Of a stretch of 64,000 nucleotides of DNA, positions 1 to 9,262 are shown piece by piece. Position 1 is the first letter of the stretch. The number at the start of each line of letters is the position of its first letter. The notes beneath the pieces were generated by a model. The model worked only from the letters and a program-made list of their open reading frames with translations. It made no database searches and was not told the DNA's origin. The stretch comes from an uncultured Sphingomonas sp. (GTDB lineage: Bacteria; Pseudomonadota; Alphaproteobacteria; Sphingomonadales; Sphingomonadaceae), in the NCBI GenBank assembly GCA_913775315.1, contig CAJYIX010000025.1:39134-103133 (forward strand). The letters are read 5' to 3'. A program made the position numbers and the translations under genes.

Positions 1-1506
1 TCGCGCGTCGATGCCGCGGTCGCGCGCTCCGCCTATGCCACGGCACTCGACGGTTACGGCTTTCCCTTTGGCGCGGTCGATATCGGCGGCTGGCGCAACG
101 GGCCCTATGTCGTGGCGCAGAACATGGGCGCCTATATCGACGTGCCCAAATTCCTCGATTCGAGCCACACGGTCGAGGAAGCGGCGGATGCGGAAGCGTA
201 TCTCGCCCGCCTTGACGCCTTCGCCGACCAGCTCGACGGCGAGACCGGGCGGCTGAAGGATGCGCGCGCGCGCGGTATCGTCGCCAGCGACGTCTTGATG
301 GACAAGACGCTCGGCGCGATCCGCATGACGCGAAAGGGCGAGCCGGCGACGTGGGACGTCGTCACCTCGCTCACCAAGCGCACCGGCGCGATCCCCGGCA
401 ACTGGGGGCCGCACGCCGCCAAGATCGCCGAGAGCCGCATCGCCCCCGCACTCGACCGCCAGATCGCCGAGCTCGAAGCGCACCGCAAGGTCGCCACTGC
501 CGATGCCGGCGTTTGGAAGTTCCGCGACGGCGACGCCTATTACGCCTGGGCGCTGCGCGCCTCGACCACCACGCGCATGACCCCGGACGAGGTTCACGCG
601 ATGGGGCTGTCGGAACTCGCCAAGCTCCAAGCCGAGATGGACACGATCCTGAAAAAGCTCGGCTATACGAAGGGGAGCGTCGGTGCGCGGATGATCGCGC
701 TGGGCAAGGACCCGCGCTACACCTTCCCCGACGACGACAGCGGCCGCGCGCAGATCATGGCGCTGATCCAGAACCGCATCGCCGATATCCGCACCCGCCT
801 GCCGCGCGCGTTCGCCACGCTCGTCGACGGCCGGGTCGAGGTCCGCCGCATTGCGCCGGCCGAAGAACCGGGCGCGCCGGGTGCCTATGGCGGCGCGGGG
901 TCGATCGACGGCAAGGTACCGGGCCGCTTCTGGATCAACCTGCGCACCACCGACCTGCACACGAAGTTCAGCCTGCCGACGCTGACCTATCACGAATCGA
1001 TCCCCGGGCACGTCTGGCAGGGCGAATACACGCACAAGCTGCCGCTGATCCGCACGCAGATGGGCTTCAACGCCTTCTCCGAGGGCTGGGCGCTCTATGC
1101 CGAGCAGCTGGCGGGCGAGCTTGGCGTCTATGACGACGATCCCGTGGGCCGCCTCGGCTATCTCCAGTCGATCGCGTTCCGCGCCTGCCGCCTCGTTGTC
1201 GACACGGGGCTCCACGCCAAGCGCTGGACCCGCGAAAAGGCGATCCAGTGGTTCGCTGAAACCAACGGCTCCGGGCTGGACGAGGTGACGAGCGAGGTCG
1301 ACCGCTATTGCGCATGGCCGGGGCAGGCCTGCGGTTACAAGGTCGGGCACAGCGAGATCAACCGCCTGCGCACCCAATCGCAGGCGCGGCTTGGCGGGCG
1401 CTTCGATTTCCGCGGCTACAACGACGTGGTGGTCAAGGGCGGCGGCGTGCCGCTCAACGTCCTTGCCCAGAATGTCGAGCGGTGGGAGGCGTCACGCCGC
1501 GCCTGA
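1..1506 (+). CDS. DUF885 family hydrolase, 5' end missing
   Basis: The frame is open from the first base of the window, so the true start lies to the left; the ATG at 112 is internal. About 501 codons remain. The protein carries the DUF885 signature HESIPGH (first His near codon 331) followed by a GWALYAEQ segment, a zinc-peptidase-like pair of motifs seen throughout this family. Members are often exported in sphingomonads, but the signal region is outside the window. The exact substrate is unknown; peptidase activity is only an inference from the HExxxGH-like motif. The 3' end overlaps the convergent MscS gene by 15 bp. Confidence 0.85.
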   Translation, partial: SRVDAAVARSAYATALDGYGFPFGAVDIGGWRNGPYVVAQNMGAYIDVPKFLDSSHTVEEAADAEAYLARLDAFADQLDGETGRLKDARARGIVASDVLMDKTLGAIRMTRKGEPATWDVVTSLTKRTGAIPGNWGPHAAKIAESRIAPALDRQIAELEAHRKVATADAGVWKFRDGDAYYAWALRASTTTRMTPDEVHAMGLSELAKLQAEMDTILKKLGYTKGSVGARMIALGKDPRYTFPDDDSGRAQIMALIQNRIADIRTRLPRAFATLVDGRVEVRRIAPAEEPGAPGAYGGAGSIDGKVPGRFWINLRTTDLHTKFSLPTLTYHESIPGHVWQGEYTHKLPLIRTQMGFNAFSEGWALYAEQLAGELGVYDDDPVGRLGYLQSIAFRACRLVVDTGLHAKRWTREKAIQWFAETNGSGLDEVTSEVDRYCAWPGQACGYKVGHSEINRLRTQSQARLGGRFDFRGYNDVVVKGGGVPLNVLAQNVERWEASRRA

Positions 1507-2586
1507 GGTGGGCGCCGCGTCCATCGCAACCCGCCGCCGCGGCAGCGCCTCGGGCATCTCCGCGCGGATGTATGCGTAGAGCGCCTCGCGCACGTCGCAG
1601 CGCAGGTCGAACGCGGTCGCGGCGTCCCTGGCGGTCGCCAGCACGCGCACTTCGATCGCGTCGGCCTTCGAATCGGTGACCTGGAGCACGAACGCGCGCC
1701 CGTCCCAGCGCGGATTGTCCTTCACCACCCGCTCGGCATGGGCGCGCAGCCGGGCGATGTCGGCGGCCGGATCGAGCATCAGGAACACCGACCCCAGCAG
1801 CTGGCTGGTGTTGCGCGTCCAGTTCTGGAACGGCTTTTCGAGGAATTGCGACACCGGCACGACCAGCCGCCGCTCGTCCCAGATGCGCACGACGACATAG
1901 GTAAGGCGGATCTCTTCGATCCGTCCCCATTCCCCCTCGACGATCACCACGTCGTCGAGCCGGATCGGCTCGGTGAACGCCATCTGCACGCCGGCGATCA
2001 GGTTCTTGAGCAGCGGCTGCGCGGCGGCACCCACGGCAAGGCCCGCCAGCCCCGCCGAGGCCATCAGCGTGACGCCGACGCTCCGGATGCTCGGAATGCT
2101 CAGCAGCATGAGGCAGATGGTGAGGAATCCCACCCCGAACACCGCGATGCGGACCAGAATCGCCGACCGCGTCCGCCGCCGCCGCGCGCGCAGATTGTCA
2201 GCGACGGTGATATCGGCGTCGAGCTCGATCGCCTTGCCCGTCGCGCGGATCATCTGGATCGCAAGGCTGCCGACCAACAGCGGCACGACCAGCCCCGCCG
2301 CCTGCGTCCACACCGCATCGGCGAGCGGGGTGAGGTCGAGGAACCGCCGCAACGTGGCGAGTGCGATGCCGACGCCGATCCAGCGCAGCGGCTTTCGCGC
2401 ATGGTCGACGATGATGTCGTCGGTCGAGCCGGGCGTGCGCCGTGCGATCCGGTCGAGGACGCGCATCCCCGCCCAGTGGAGCGCCAGCGCGATCAGGACC
2501 GCCAGCGCCACGACCGCGATATCCCCGGCGAACACGGGCAGTCGCTGCCAGAAAAGCATGATCTGCTGCATGTGCGAACAACGCAT
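1492..2586 (-). CDS. MscS family mechanosensitive ion channel
   Basis: A 364-residue inner-membrane protein with several hydrophobic helices in the first 200 residues. It then has the MscS pore and beta-domain stretch: an Ala/Gly-rich helix (SAGLAGLAVGAAAQ), LLKNLIAG, and FTEPIRLDDVVIVEGEWGRIEEI. These identify a small-conductance mechanosensitive channel that opens on osmotic downshock. The N-terminus is uncertain: ATGs at 2586 and 2571 are both in frame and neither has a clear Shine-Dalgarno. It converges on the DUF885 gene with a 15-bp overlap. Confidence 0.88.
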   Translation of the reverse strand: MRCSHMQQIMLFWQRLPVFAGDIAVVALAVLIALALHWAGMRVLDRIARRTPGSTDDIIVDHARKPLRWIGVGIALATLRRFLDLTPLADAVWTQAAGLVVPLLVGSLAIQMIRATGKAIELDADITVADNLRARRRRTRSAILVRIAVFGVGFLTICLMLLSIPSIRSVGVTLMASAGLAGLAVGAAAQPLLKNLIAGVQMAFTEPIRLDDVVIVEGEWGRIEEIRLTYVVVRIWDERRLVVPVSQFLEKPFQNWTRNTSQLLGSVFLMLDPAADIARLRAHAERVVKDNPRWDGRAFVLQVTDSKADAIEVRVLATARDAATAFDLRCDVREALYAYIRAEMPEALPRRRVAMDAAPTSGAA

Positions 2587-2663
2587 GGCGCGCGACGAGT
2601 TCCCGGCAAAGATCGCGCTTGACGCACCCTCACCGCCCCGCTATCCGCGCCCCTCTCGCTGAC

Positions 2664-2738
2664 GGCCCCTTCGTCTAGCGGTTAGGACGTCGCCCTCTCA
2701 CGGCGAAAACACGAGTTCGATTCTCGTAGGGGTCACCA
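2664..2738 (+). tRNA. tRNA-Glu (anticodon CTC)
   Basis: A full cloverleaf can be drawn. The acceptor stem GGCCCCT pairs with AGGGGTC (one G-U). The 5-bp anticodon stem TCGCC/GGCGA encloses the loop CTCTCAC, giving anticodon CTC. The T arm reads ACGAGTTCGATTCTCGT. The 3' CCA is encoded (2736-2738). The gene stands alone between the channel gene and the LuxR regulator. Confidence 0.95.
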
Positions 2739-2802
2739 TCTTTGCCGAAGCCGGCGGATCAGCGGATCTCAAAGCGACATTCGAAACGAACGACCCGCCG
2801 GA

Positions 2803-3702
2803 TCAGGCAAGCGCAGCGATGCCCGTCCAGAACAGGCGGACGAGGTCCGGCTGCCCGCGAGTGCCGGTCGCAGCGAAGAGCCGCTTGGTGTAGTATCGCG
2901 CCGTCTGCTCGGTGATGCCGAGCGCGTTCGCGGCCTCCGCAATCGACGTGCCGGTCGCGATCGCCGCGCCGATCCGCGCTTCGGCGCGGGTCAGCCCGAA
3001 TGCGGCGGCGAACGCGGCGACGCGGTCGATCGCCTTCACCTCCGTCCTGAACAGCGCAAGCGCTGCGTCCGGACCGCCGTCCGGGAAGGGCAGCGCCACC
3101 ATCTGCCCCGCTGCCGCGATCGGCGCGCCCGCCGCGATGCCGTCGGCAAGCGCGGCGCGCTGCCGCGGCGAGGCCGGCGGCGACATTCCCGCCTGACGCT
3201 CGCCGTGCCGATCCAGCCGGGTCCAGCCCACCCCGGCACGGTCGAGCGCCAGTTGCGCCGCGGCCAGATCGCGCTGCATCGCTGCTAGCCGGGCGTGATT
3301 GTCGCTGGCGATTGCGACGTGCGGCGACAGCGCGACAAGCAGCGCGCCGTCCGCCGCTTCGAACGGCGTATCGCCGCGAACGCCGAGCCAGGCGTCGCCG
3401 AGTGTGCCCGTCGATCGGATCACCTTTCCCGCACCGCGCACCCCGATTTCCGCAAGATCATAGACGCGGCCGGCCCGCAGCGCCCGTGACGCATCCAGCG
3501 GCAATGCAGTCGCCAGCGATTGCCCCGCCCGCCCATGCCGCGATGAACGCCAGCCGTTGCGCTCGCTCCATTCGATCACGAACGCCTCGTCCGCGCGTGT
3601 TCGCCGCCGCAACCGCTCCAGAAACGCGGAGAAATGCGCCGTGTCGCCGATCGAGTACAGTGCGGTCAGCAGTTCAGCTTGGTCGACGCGAGATAAATCC
3701 AT
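2803..3702 (-). CDS. LuxR-family (HTH) transcriptional regulator
   Basis: A 299-residue protein. The C-terminal ~65 residues form a LuxR-type helix-turn-helix ([40 protein letters not shown]). The N-terminal ~200 residues resemble no sensor domain I can name with confidence; there is no receiver domain. The start at 3702 is preferred over the in-frame ATG at 3762 because GGGAGG lies at a good distance before it and because 3762 coincides with the divergent cysD start. The GGGAGG is the end of a 16-bp palindrome at 3712-3727, which may be an operator for this regulator. The effector and targets are unknown. Confidence 0.82.
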   Translation of the reverse strand: MDLSRVDQAELLTALYSIGDTAHFSAFLERLRRRTRADEAFVIEWSERNGWRSSRHGRAGQSLATALPLDASRALRAGRVYDLAEIGVRGAGKVIRSTGTLGDAWLGVRGDTPFEAADGALLVALSPHVAIASDNHARLAAMQRDLAAAQLALDRAGVGWTRLDRHGERQAGMSPPASPRQRAALADGIAAGAPIAAAGQMVALPFPDGGPDAALALFRTEVKAIDRVAAFAAAFGLTRAEARIGAAIATGTSIAEAANALGITEQTARYYTKRLFAATGTRGQPDLVRLFWTGIAALA

Positions 3703-3711
3703 GCCTCGAAA

Positions 3712-3727
3712 CCTCCCATATGGGAGG
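3712..3727. promoter_or_regulatory. 16-bp perfect palindrome between the LuxR regulator and cysD
   Basis: CCTCCCATATGGGAGG is its own reverse complement. It lies in the 59-bp divergent gap between the regulator start (3702, minus) and cysD (3762, plus), and one arm serves as the regulator's ribosome binding site. The position would suit an operator controlling one or both genes, or a hairpin that masks the site. Function is inferred. Confidence 0.5.
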
Positions 3728-3761
3728 CTCTCCTGCAAGCGAGCAGGCAGAGAAGCGTCCA

Positions 3762-4664
3762 ATGACCCACCTCAACCACCTCCAGCGGCTCGAAGCCGAG
3801 AGCATCCACATCCTGCGCGAGGTCGTGGCCGAGTGCGAGAAGCCGGTGATGCTCTATTCGGTGGGCAAGGACTCGGCGGTCATGGTCCACCTCGCGCGCA
3901 AGGCCTTTTACCCCGCGCCGCCGCCCTTCCCGCTGCTCCATGTCGACACGACGTGGAAATTCCGCGCGATGTACGAACTTCGCGACCGGATCGCCCGCGA
4001 GACGGGGATGGAACTGCTCGTCCACCAAAACCCGGAGGCTAAGGCGCGCGGGATCAACCCGTTCGACCACGGCCCACTCCACACCGACATGTGGAAGACC
4101 GAGGGGCTGAAGCAGGCGCTCGACCTCCACGGCTTCGATGCGGCGTTCGGCGGCGCGCGCCGCGACGAGGAGAAGAGCCGGGCGAAGGAGCGCGTGTTCA
4201 GCTTCCGCTCGGCCAATCACCGCTGGGACCCCAAGAACCAGCGGCCCGAGCTCTGGAACCTCTACAACACGCGCAAGGCCAAGGGGGAATCGATCCGCGT
4301 CTTCCCCATCTCGAACTGGACCGAGCTCGATGTGTGGCAATATATCCAGCTCGAGGACATTCCGATCGTCCCGCTCTATTTCGCCGCGCCCCGCCCCACG
4401 GTCGAGCGCGGCGGCATGCTGCTGATGGTCGACGACGAGCGCTTCCGCCTCGAACCCGGCGAGGTGCCGGTGGAACGCTCGATCCGCTTTCGCACGCTCG
4501 GCTGCTATCCGCTGACCGGCGCGGTCGAGAGCGAGGCGGCGACGTTGAGCGAGGTAATCCAGGAAATGCTGCTGACCACGACCAGCGAGCGACAGGGGCG
4601 CGCGATCGACAAGGATGCGGGCTCGGCCAGCATGGAGAAAAAGAAGCAGGAGGGATATTTCTGA
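3762..4664 (+). CDS. cysD: Sulfate adenylyltransferase subunit 2 (ATP sulfurylase small subunit)
   Basis: A 300-residue PAPS-reductase-fold enzyme that makes adenosine 5'-phosphosulfate from sulfate and ATP together with CysN. The sequence follows CysD nearly end to end: [20 protein letters not shown], the PP-loop motif [44 protein letters not shown] and the tail KKKQEGYF. The frame is open far upstream, but the ATG at 3762 matches the family N-terminus and the extension does not resemble protein. The stop overlaps the cysN start (TGATG), so the two subunits are translationally coupled. Confidence 0.97.
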   Translation: MTHLNHLQRLEAESIHILREVVAECEKPVMLYSVGKDSAVMVHLARKAFYPAPPPFPLLHVDTTWKFRAMYELRDRIARETGMELLVHQNPEAKARGINPFDHGPLHTDMWKTEGLKQALDLHGFDAAFGGARRDEEKSRAKERVFSFRSANHRWDPKNQRPELWNLYNTRKAKGESIRVFPISNWTELDVWQYIQLEDIPIVPLYFAAPRPTVERGGMLLMVDDERFRLEPGEVPVERSIRFRTLGCYPLTGAVESEAATLSEVIQEMLLTTTSERQGRAIDKDAGSASMEKKKQEGYF

Positions 4665-6577
4665 TGGCGACGATCCCCGCCGACGCCGCCTATCGCACCG
4701 ACGCGCTGATCGCCGAGGATATCGACGCGTATCTCGAGCTCCATCGCAACAAGAGCCTGCTACGCTTCATCACCTGCGGCTCGGTCGACGACGGCAAGTC
4801 GACGCTGATCGGGCGCCTCCTCTACGATTCGAAGATGATCTTCGAGGATCAGCTCGCCGCGCTGGAAAGCGACTCCAGGCGGGTGGGCACCCAAGGTGGC
4901 GAGATCGACTTCGCGCTGTTGGTCGATGGCCTCGCCGCCGAGCGCGAGCAGGGGATCACGATCGACGTCGCCTATCGCTTCTTCGCGACTGAGAAGCGCA
5001 AGTTCATCGTCGCCGATACGCCCGGGCACGAGCAATATACGCGCAACATGGTGACCGGCGCGTCGACCGCCGACCTTGCCGTCATCCTGATCGACGCGCG
5101 CAAGGGCGTGCTGACACAGACGCGGCGGCACAGCTATCTCGCGCACCTGGTCGGCATCCGCCACCTCGTGCTGGCAGTGAACAAGATGGATCTGGTCGGC
5201 TATGACCGGCAAGTTTTCGAGCGTATCGTCGCCGACTATCGGGCTTTCGCCGAGAGCATCGGTATCTCCGGCTTTACCGCGATGCCGATCTCGGGGTTCA
5301 AGGGCGACAACATCACTGCCCCCTCCCCCAACACGCCTTGGTACACCGGCCCGTCGCTGGTCGAGCATCTCGAAGCCGTCGAGATCGACGCCGAGCGGGA
5401 TCGCGCCCGGCCGTTTCGCCTGCCCGTCCAGTGGGTCAACCGCCCCGACCTCGACTTTCGCGGGTTTGCCGGGCTGATCGCCGGCGGCGAGGTGCGCCCG
5501 GGCGACAGGATCCGCGTGCTCCCCTCGGGCAAGACGAGCAGCGTCGCGCGGATCGTCAGCTTCGGCGGCGACCTCGACGTGGCGGTCGCGGGCCAGTCGG
5601 TGACGCTCACGCTCGCCGACGAGATCGACTGTTCGCGCGGCGACGTGATCGCCGCCGCCGACGCGCCCCCGCAGACCGCCGACCAGTTCGAGGCGACTTT
5701 CGTCTGGATGGCGGACGAGGCGATGCTGCCGGGCCGCAGTTACTGGCTGAAACTCGGCACCCAGAGCGTGAGCGCGACGGTACAGGCGCCTAAATATCAG
5801 ATCGCGGTCAACACGATGGAGCGGCTGGCGGCCAAGACGTTCGACCTCAACGCGATCGGCGTCGCCACGCTGTCGACCGACCGGCCGATCGTGTTCGAGC
5901 CCTATGCCGACAATCGCATGCTCGGCGGCTTCGTGCTGATCGACAAGCTGACCAACGCGACCGTCGCCGCGGGGATGCTGCACTTCAGCCTGCGCCGGTC
6001 GCAGAACGTCCATTGGCAGCCCGTCGACACCAGCCGCGAGCATCACGCCGCGCTCAAGAACCAGAAGGCCGCCGTCCTCTGGTTCACCGGGCTGTCGGGC
6101 GCGGGCAAGTCGACGATCGCCAATCTCGTCGAGAAGAAGCTCGCGCGGATGAACCGCCACACCTTCCTGCTCGACGGCGACAATGTCCGCCATGGCCTCA
6201 ACAAGGACCTGGGCTTCACTGATGCCGACCGCGTCGAGAATATCCGCCGGGTGGGCGAAGTCGCCAAGCTGATGACCGATGCCGGCCTGATCGTCATCAC
6301 CGCCTTCATCTCGCCGTTCCGTGCCGAGCGCGAGATGGTGCGCCGGATGATGGCGCCCGGCGAGTTCATCGAGGTGCATATCGACACGCCGCTGGCTGAT
6401 GCCGAGGCGCGCGACGTGAAAGGCCTCTATGCCAAGGCGCGCGCCGGCCAGCTCGCCAACTTCACCGGCATCGACAGCCCCTATGAGGCGCCCGACGATC
6501 CCGAAATCCGCATCGACACGACCGCCATGACCGCCGAGGAAGCCGCCGACGCGATCGTCGCGAGGCTGATCCCATGA
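4664..6577 (+). CDS. cysNC: Bifunctional sulfate adenylyltransferase subunit 1 / adenylylsulfate kinase
   Basis: A 637-residue fusion. Residues 1-~450 are the CysN GTPase, with P-loop GSVDDGKS (about 39-46), switch [12 protein letters not shown] and NKMD, which couples GTP hydrolysis to APS formation with CysD. From about residue 470 is CysC APS kinase, with P-loop GLSGAGKS starting near 476 and [15 protein letters not shown], which phosphorylates APS to PAPS. The fused arrangement is common in alphaproteobacteria. The start is the ATG that overlaps the cysD stop. The 3' end overlaps cysQ by 4 bp, so all three genes are one operon. Confidence 0.97.
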   Translation: MATIPADAAYRTDALIAEDIDAYLELHRNKSLLRFITCGSVDDGKSTLIGRLLYDSKMIFEDQLAALESDSRRVGTQGGEIDFALLVDGLAAEREQGITIDVAYRFFATEKRKFIVADTPGHEQYTRNMVTGASTADLAVILIDARKGVLTQTRRHSYLAHLVGIRHLVLAVNKMDLVGYDRQVFERIVADYRAFAESIGISGFTAMPISGFKGDNITAPSPNTPWYTGPSLVEHLEAVEIDAERDRARPFRLPVQWVNRPDLDFRGFAGLIAGGEVRPGDRIRVLPSGKTSSVARIVSFGGDLDVAVAGQSVTLTLADEIDCSRGDVIAAADAPPQTADQFEATFVWMADEAMLPGRSYWLKLGTQSVSATVQAPKYQIAVNTMERLAAKTFDLNAIGVATLSTDRPIVFEPYADNRMLGGFVLIDKLTNATVAAGMLHFSLRRSQNVHWQPVDTSREHHAALKNQKAAVLWFTGLSGAGKSTIANLVEKKLARMNRHTFLLDGDNVRHGLNKDLGFTDADRVENIRRVGEVAKLMTDAGLIVITAFISPFRAEREMVRRMMAPGEFIEVHIDTPLADAEARDVKGLYAKARAGQLANFTGIDSPYEAPDDPEIRIDTTAMTAEEAADAIVARLIP

Positions 6578-7320
6578 GCGCGATGGACGACGCCGACCTC
6601 GCCGCGCATCTGGCCGAGACCGCGGGCCGCATCCTGCGCGACGTGCGCGAAAGCGGCGTTTTCTCCCCCGCGGCGCTGGGCGCGGCGGGGGACCAGACTG
6701 CCAACGCCTTCCTCGTCCACGCGCTGCGCGCCGCGCGCCCCGACGACGGGTTGTTGTCGGAGGAAGCGAAGTGCGACGGCACGCGCCTGACCAAATCGCG
6801 CGTCTGGATCATCGACCCGGTCGACGGCACCCGCGAATATGGCGAGGCGCGCGCCGACTGGGCGGTTCATGTCGGGCTGACCATCGACGGTGAGCCGGTC
6901 CTCGGCGCGGTGGCACTGCCCGATGCGGGCGTGGTCCTGCGCTCCGACCGACCTGAGCCGCTGGCCGCGCCGTCCAGCCCGCCGCGGATGGTGGTCAGCC
7001 GGTCCCGCCCGGCCCCCGAAGCCGTCGCGGTCGCCGAGCGGCTGGGCGCCGAGCTCATCCCGATGGGATCGGCGGGGGCAAAGGCGATGGCAGTGGTGCG
7101 CGGCGAGGCCGACATCTATCTCCACACCGGCGGCCAGTACGAGTGGGACTCGATGGCGCCCGTCGCGGTCGCGCTTGCCCACGGGCTTCACTGCTCGCGG
7201 ATCGACGGCACGCCGCTGCGCTACAATCGCGAGGACGTCTACCTGCCCGACCTGCTGATCTGCCGCGCCGAACTCGCGCGCGACGTGCTGGCAATCGTGG
7301 GCGAATCCCTTACGGGTTGA
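6574..7320 (+). CDS. cysQ: 3'(2'),5'-bisphosphate nucleotidase
   Basis: A 248-residue member of the inositol monophosphatase superfamily that hydrolyses PAP, the by-product of PAPS reduction, to AMP. The two metal-binding motifs are visible: SEEA (Glu63) and DPVDGTREY (Asp81, Asp84). A third, [11 protein letters not shown], lies near the C-terminus. It overlaps cysNC (ATGA-type junction), consistent with its role in clearing PAP and controlling sulfur flux. Confidence 0.93.
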   Translation: MSAMDDADLAAHLAETAGRILRDVRESGVFSPAALGAAGDQTANAFLVHALRAARPDDGLLSEEAKCDGTRLTKSRVWIIDPVDGTREYGEARADWAVHVGLTIDGEPVLGAVALPDAGVVLRSDRPEPLAAPSSPPRMVVSRSRPAPEAVAVAERLGAELIPMGSAGAKAMAVVRGEADIYLHTGGQYEWDSMAPVAVALAHGLHCSRIDGTPLRYNREDVYLPDLLICRAELARDVLAIVGESLTG

Positions 7321-7323
7321 GCG

Positions 7324-8574
7324 ATGCAGACGACCGATATCGCTTATGACGTGGTCATCGTCGGCGCGGGCCATGGCGGCGCGCAATGCGCGATCGCACT
7401 TCGGCAGCAGGGCTTTGGCGGCTCGATCGCGATGATCGGGCGCGAGCCAGAACTGCCCTACGAACGCCCGCCGCTGTCAAAGGAATATTTCGCACGCGAG
7501 AAGAGCTTCGAGCGGCTCTATATCCGCCCTGCCGCCTTCTGGGCGGATAAGGCGGTAGAGATGCAGCTCGGCGTCGCCGTGACCGCGGTCGATCCCGCCG
7601 CGAAACGCCTGACGCTCTCGGACGGGCGAACGGTCGGTTACGGAAAGCTCGTCTGGGCGACCGGCGGCGAGCCGCGGCGGCTGACCTGTTCGGGCGCGGC
7701 GCTGGCGGGGGTTCATGCCATTCGCACCCGCGCCGATTGCGACCAGCTGATGGGCGAGATCGACGGCGGCGCGCGGGGCATCGTCGTGATCGGCGGCGGC
7801 TATATCGGGCTGGAGGCAGCCGCGGTGCTGACCAAGCTCGGCTGCCGGGTGACGCTGCTGGAGGCGCTGCCGCGCGTCCTCGCTCGCGTCGCCGGCCCGG
7901 AGCTCTCGGCATTCTACGAGGCGGAGCATCGCGCGCACGGCGTCGACCTGCGCACCGGGGTCGCCGTCGACTGCCTCGTCGGCACGGACCGCGTCGATGG
8001 CGTGAAGCTGGCCGACGGCAGCATCCTGCCCGCCGACGCGGTGATCGTCGGTATTGGCATCGTCCCCGCGGTCGAGCCGCTGCTGGCGGCGGGCGCGGCG
8101 GGCGGCAACGGCGTCGATGTGGACGAGCATTGCCGCACCTCCCTGCCCGGCATCTATGCGATCGGCGACTGCGCGGCGTTCGAGAGCGACCATGCCGGCG
8201 GCATCCGCATGCGCGTCGAGTCGGTACAGAACGCCAACGACCAGGCGACCTGCGTCGCGCGCGCGATCACCGGTGATGCGCAGCCATATGCCGCCTTCCC
8301 CTGGTTCTGGTCGAACCAGTACGACCTGAAGCTCCAGACCGCCGGGCTGTCGGTGGGCCACGACCGCACCGTCCTGCGCGGCGATCCGGCGACGCGATCC
8401 TTCGCCGTCGCATATCTGAAGGACGGGCGGATCATCGCGATCGACGCGGTCAACAGCGTCAAGGATTATGTCCAGGGCCGCAAGCTGATCGAGGCAGGCG
8501 CGCGGCCCGATCCCGCCGCGCTCGCCGACACGGCGATGCCGCTCAAGGAACTGTTCGCCGCCGCTCCGGCCTGA
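7324..8574 (+). CDS. FAD/NAD(P)-dependent ferredoxin-reductase-like oxidoreductase
   Basis: A 416-residue flavoprotein of the putidaredoxin/rhodocoxin reductase type. An N-terminal FAD-binding [10 protein letters not shown] follows VVIVG, a second Rossmann motif [17 protein letters not shown] binds NAD(P)H, and IYAIGDCA completes the FAD site. The last ~85 residues form a reductase C-terminal domain. It would pass electrons from NAD(P)H to a ferredoxin; no ferredoxin or P450 lies alongside. Only 3 bp separate it from cysQ, so it is probably the last gene of the sulfate operon, although a link to sulfur metabolism is not known. Confidence 0.85.
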   Translation: MQTTDIAYDVVIVGAGHGGAQCAIALRQQGFGGSIAMIGREPELPYERPPLSKEYFAREKSFERLYIRPAAFWADKAVEMQLGVAVTAVDPAAKRLTLSDGRTVGYGKLVWATGGEPRRLTCSGAALAGVHAIRTRADCDQLMGEIDGGARGIVVIGGGYIGLEAAAVLTKLGCRVTLLEALPRVLARVAGPELSAFYEAEHRAHGVDLRTGVAVDCLVGTDRVDGVKLADGSILPADAVIVGIGIVPAVEPLLAAGAAGGNGVDVDEHCRTSLPGIYAIGDCAAFESDHAGGIRMRVESVQNANDQATCVARAITGDAQPYAAFPWFWSNQYDLKLQTAGLSVGHDRTVLRGDPATRSFAVAYLKDGRIIAIDAVNSVKDYVQGRKLIEAGARPDPAALADTAMPLKELFAAAPA

Positions 8575-8692
8575 GCGCAACCGGCGCCCGCGGCCCGAAC
8601 CGCACCATCGACGGTGCGCGAGCGCACGCTTTCGCCGATTGTGTATCCCCGCCGGGCTGTTATCGAACGATGTTTCGGTTCGTCGTTCGAAA

Positions 8693-9262
8693 GTGGTCCA
8701 GCGTTTGGAAACCCATCTACCCGAGGCGCTATCCAGCTATCTCCGGGACTCCCGCGTCGCATTGGCGATCGCGTCGGCCGATGCCGACAACCCGCTCCTT
8801 TTCGTCAACCAGGCCTTTTGCGCGCTGACGGGCTATGACGCGGACGACGTGCTCGGCCGCAATTGCCGGATGCTCCAGCGCCAGGCCGCCAATGAGGCGG
8901 CGCGCGCGCGGCTGCGCGACTTCCTGGCCCAGCCGCGACAGGCCAATGTCCGCACGCCGATCGTCAACTTTCGCAAGGACGGCACGCCCTTCGTCAACCT
9001 CCTCTACATGTCGCGGCTGCGCGGCACCGACGGGACGGTACGCTTCATGTTCGCGTCGCAGTTCGACGTCAGCCGGTCGCAGCCCAACCTGCTCGCCGAC
9101 TACGATGTGCAACTGGCGGCGACGCTCGGCCGGCTCGCGCCGATCGCGGGTGATGCCGGTATCGTGGTCGAGGGGACGCTGCTCGCCATCGCCAATACCG
9201 CCGCGACCGTCGCGCAGGCAAAGATCATGCTCGACGATCTCAACCGGGCCGATCATGCATAA
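8693..9262 (+). CDS. Stand-alone LOV-domain photoreceptor protein
   Basis: About 189 residues, mostly one PAS/LOV domain. The LOV signature GRNCRMLQ holds the cysteine (Cys58 from the GTG at 8693) that forms the flavin adduct in blue light. NFRKDGTPFVNLLYMS and the FASQFDVS beta strand with its conserved Gln complete the FMN pocket. There is no output domain, only ~65 further residues (LAATLGRLAPIAGDAGIVVEG...). Its stop overlaps the start of the multidomain kinase (ATGCATAA), so the two are made together and probably interact. The start is uncertain: a TTG at 8639, this GTG and a TTG at 8705 are in frame and none has a good Shine-Dalgarno. Confidence 0.82.
   Translation: MVQRLETHLPEALSSYLRDSRVALAIASADADNPLLFVNQAFCALTGYDADDVLGRNCRMLQRQAANEAARARLRDFLAQPRQANVRTPIVNFRKDGTPFVNLLYMSRLRGTDGTVRFMFASQFDVSRSQPNLLADYDVQLAATLGRLAPIAGDAGIVVEGTLLAIANTAATVAQAKIMLDDLNRADHA

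Noticed and set aside
3312-3761. A long N-terminal extension of cysD upstream of 3762
   Set aside because: The frame runs through the LuxR regulator on the other strand; the translation is Arg/Ala/Pro-rich and CysD homology begins exactly at 3762.
8601-8627. Mutually exclusive hairpins (CGCACC/GGTGCG and GTGCGC/GCGCAC) before the LOV gene, resembling an attenuator
   Set aside because: Stems are only 6 bp, the second loop has 2 nt and no T tract or leader peptide follows; probably chance in GC-rich DNA.
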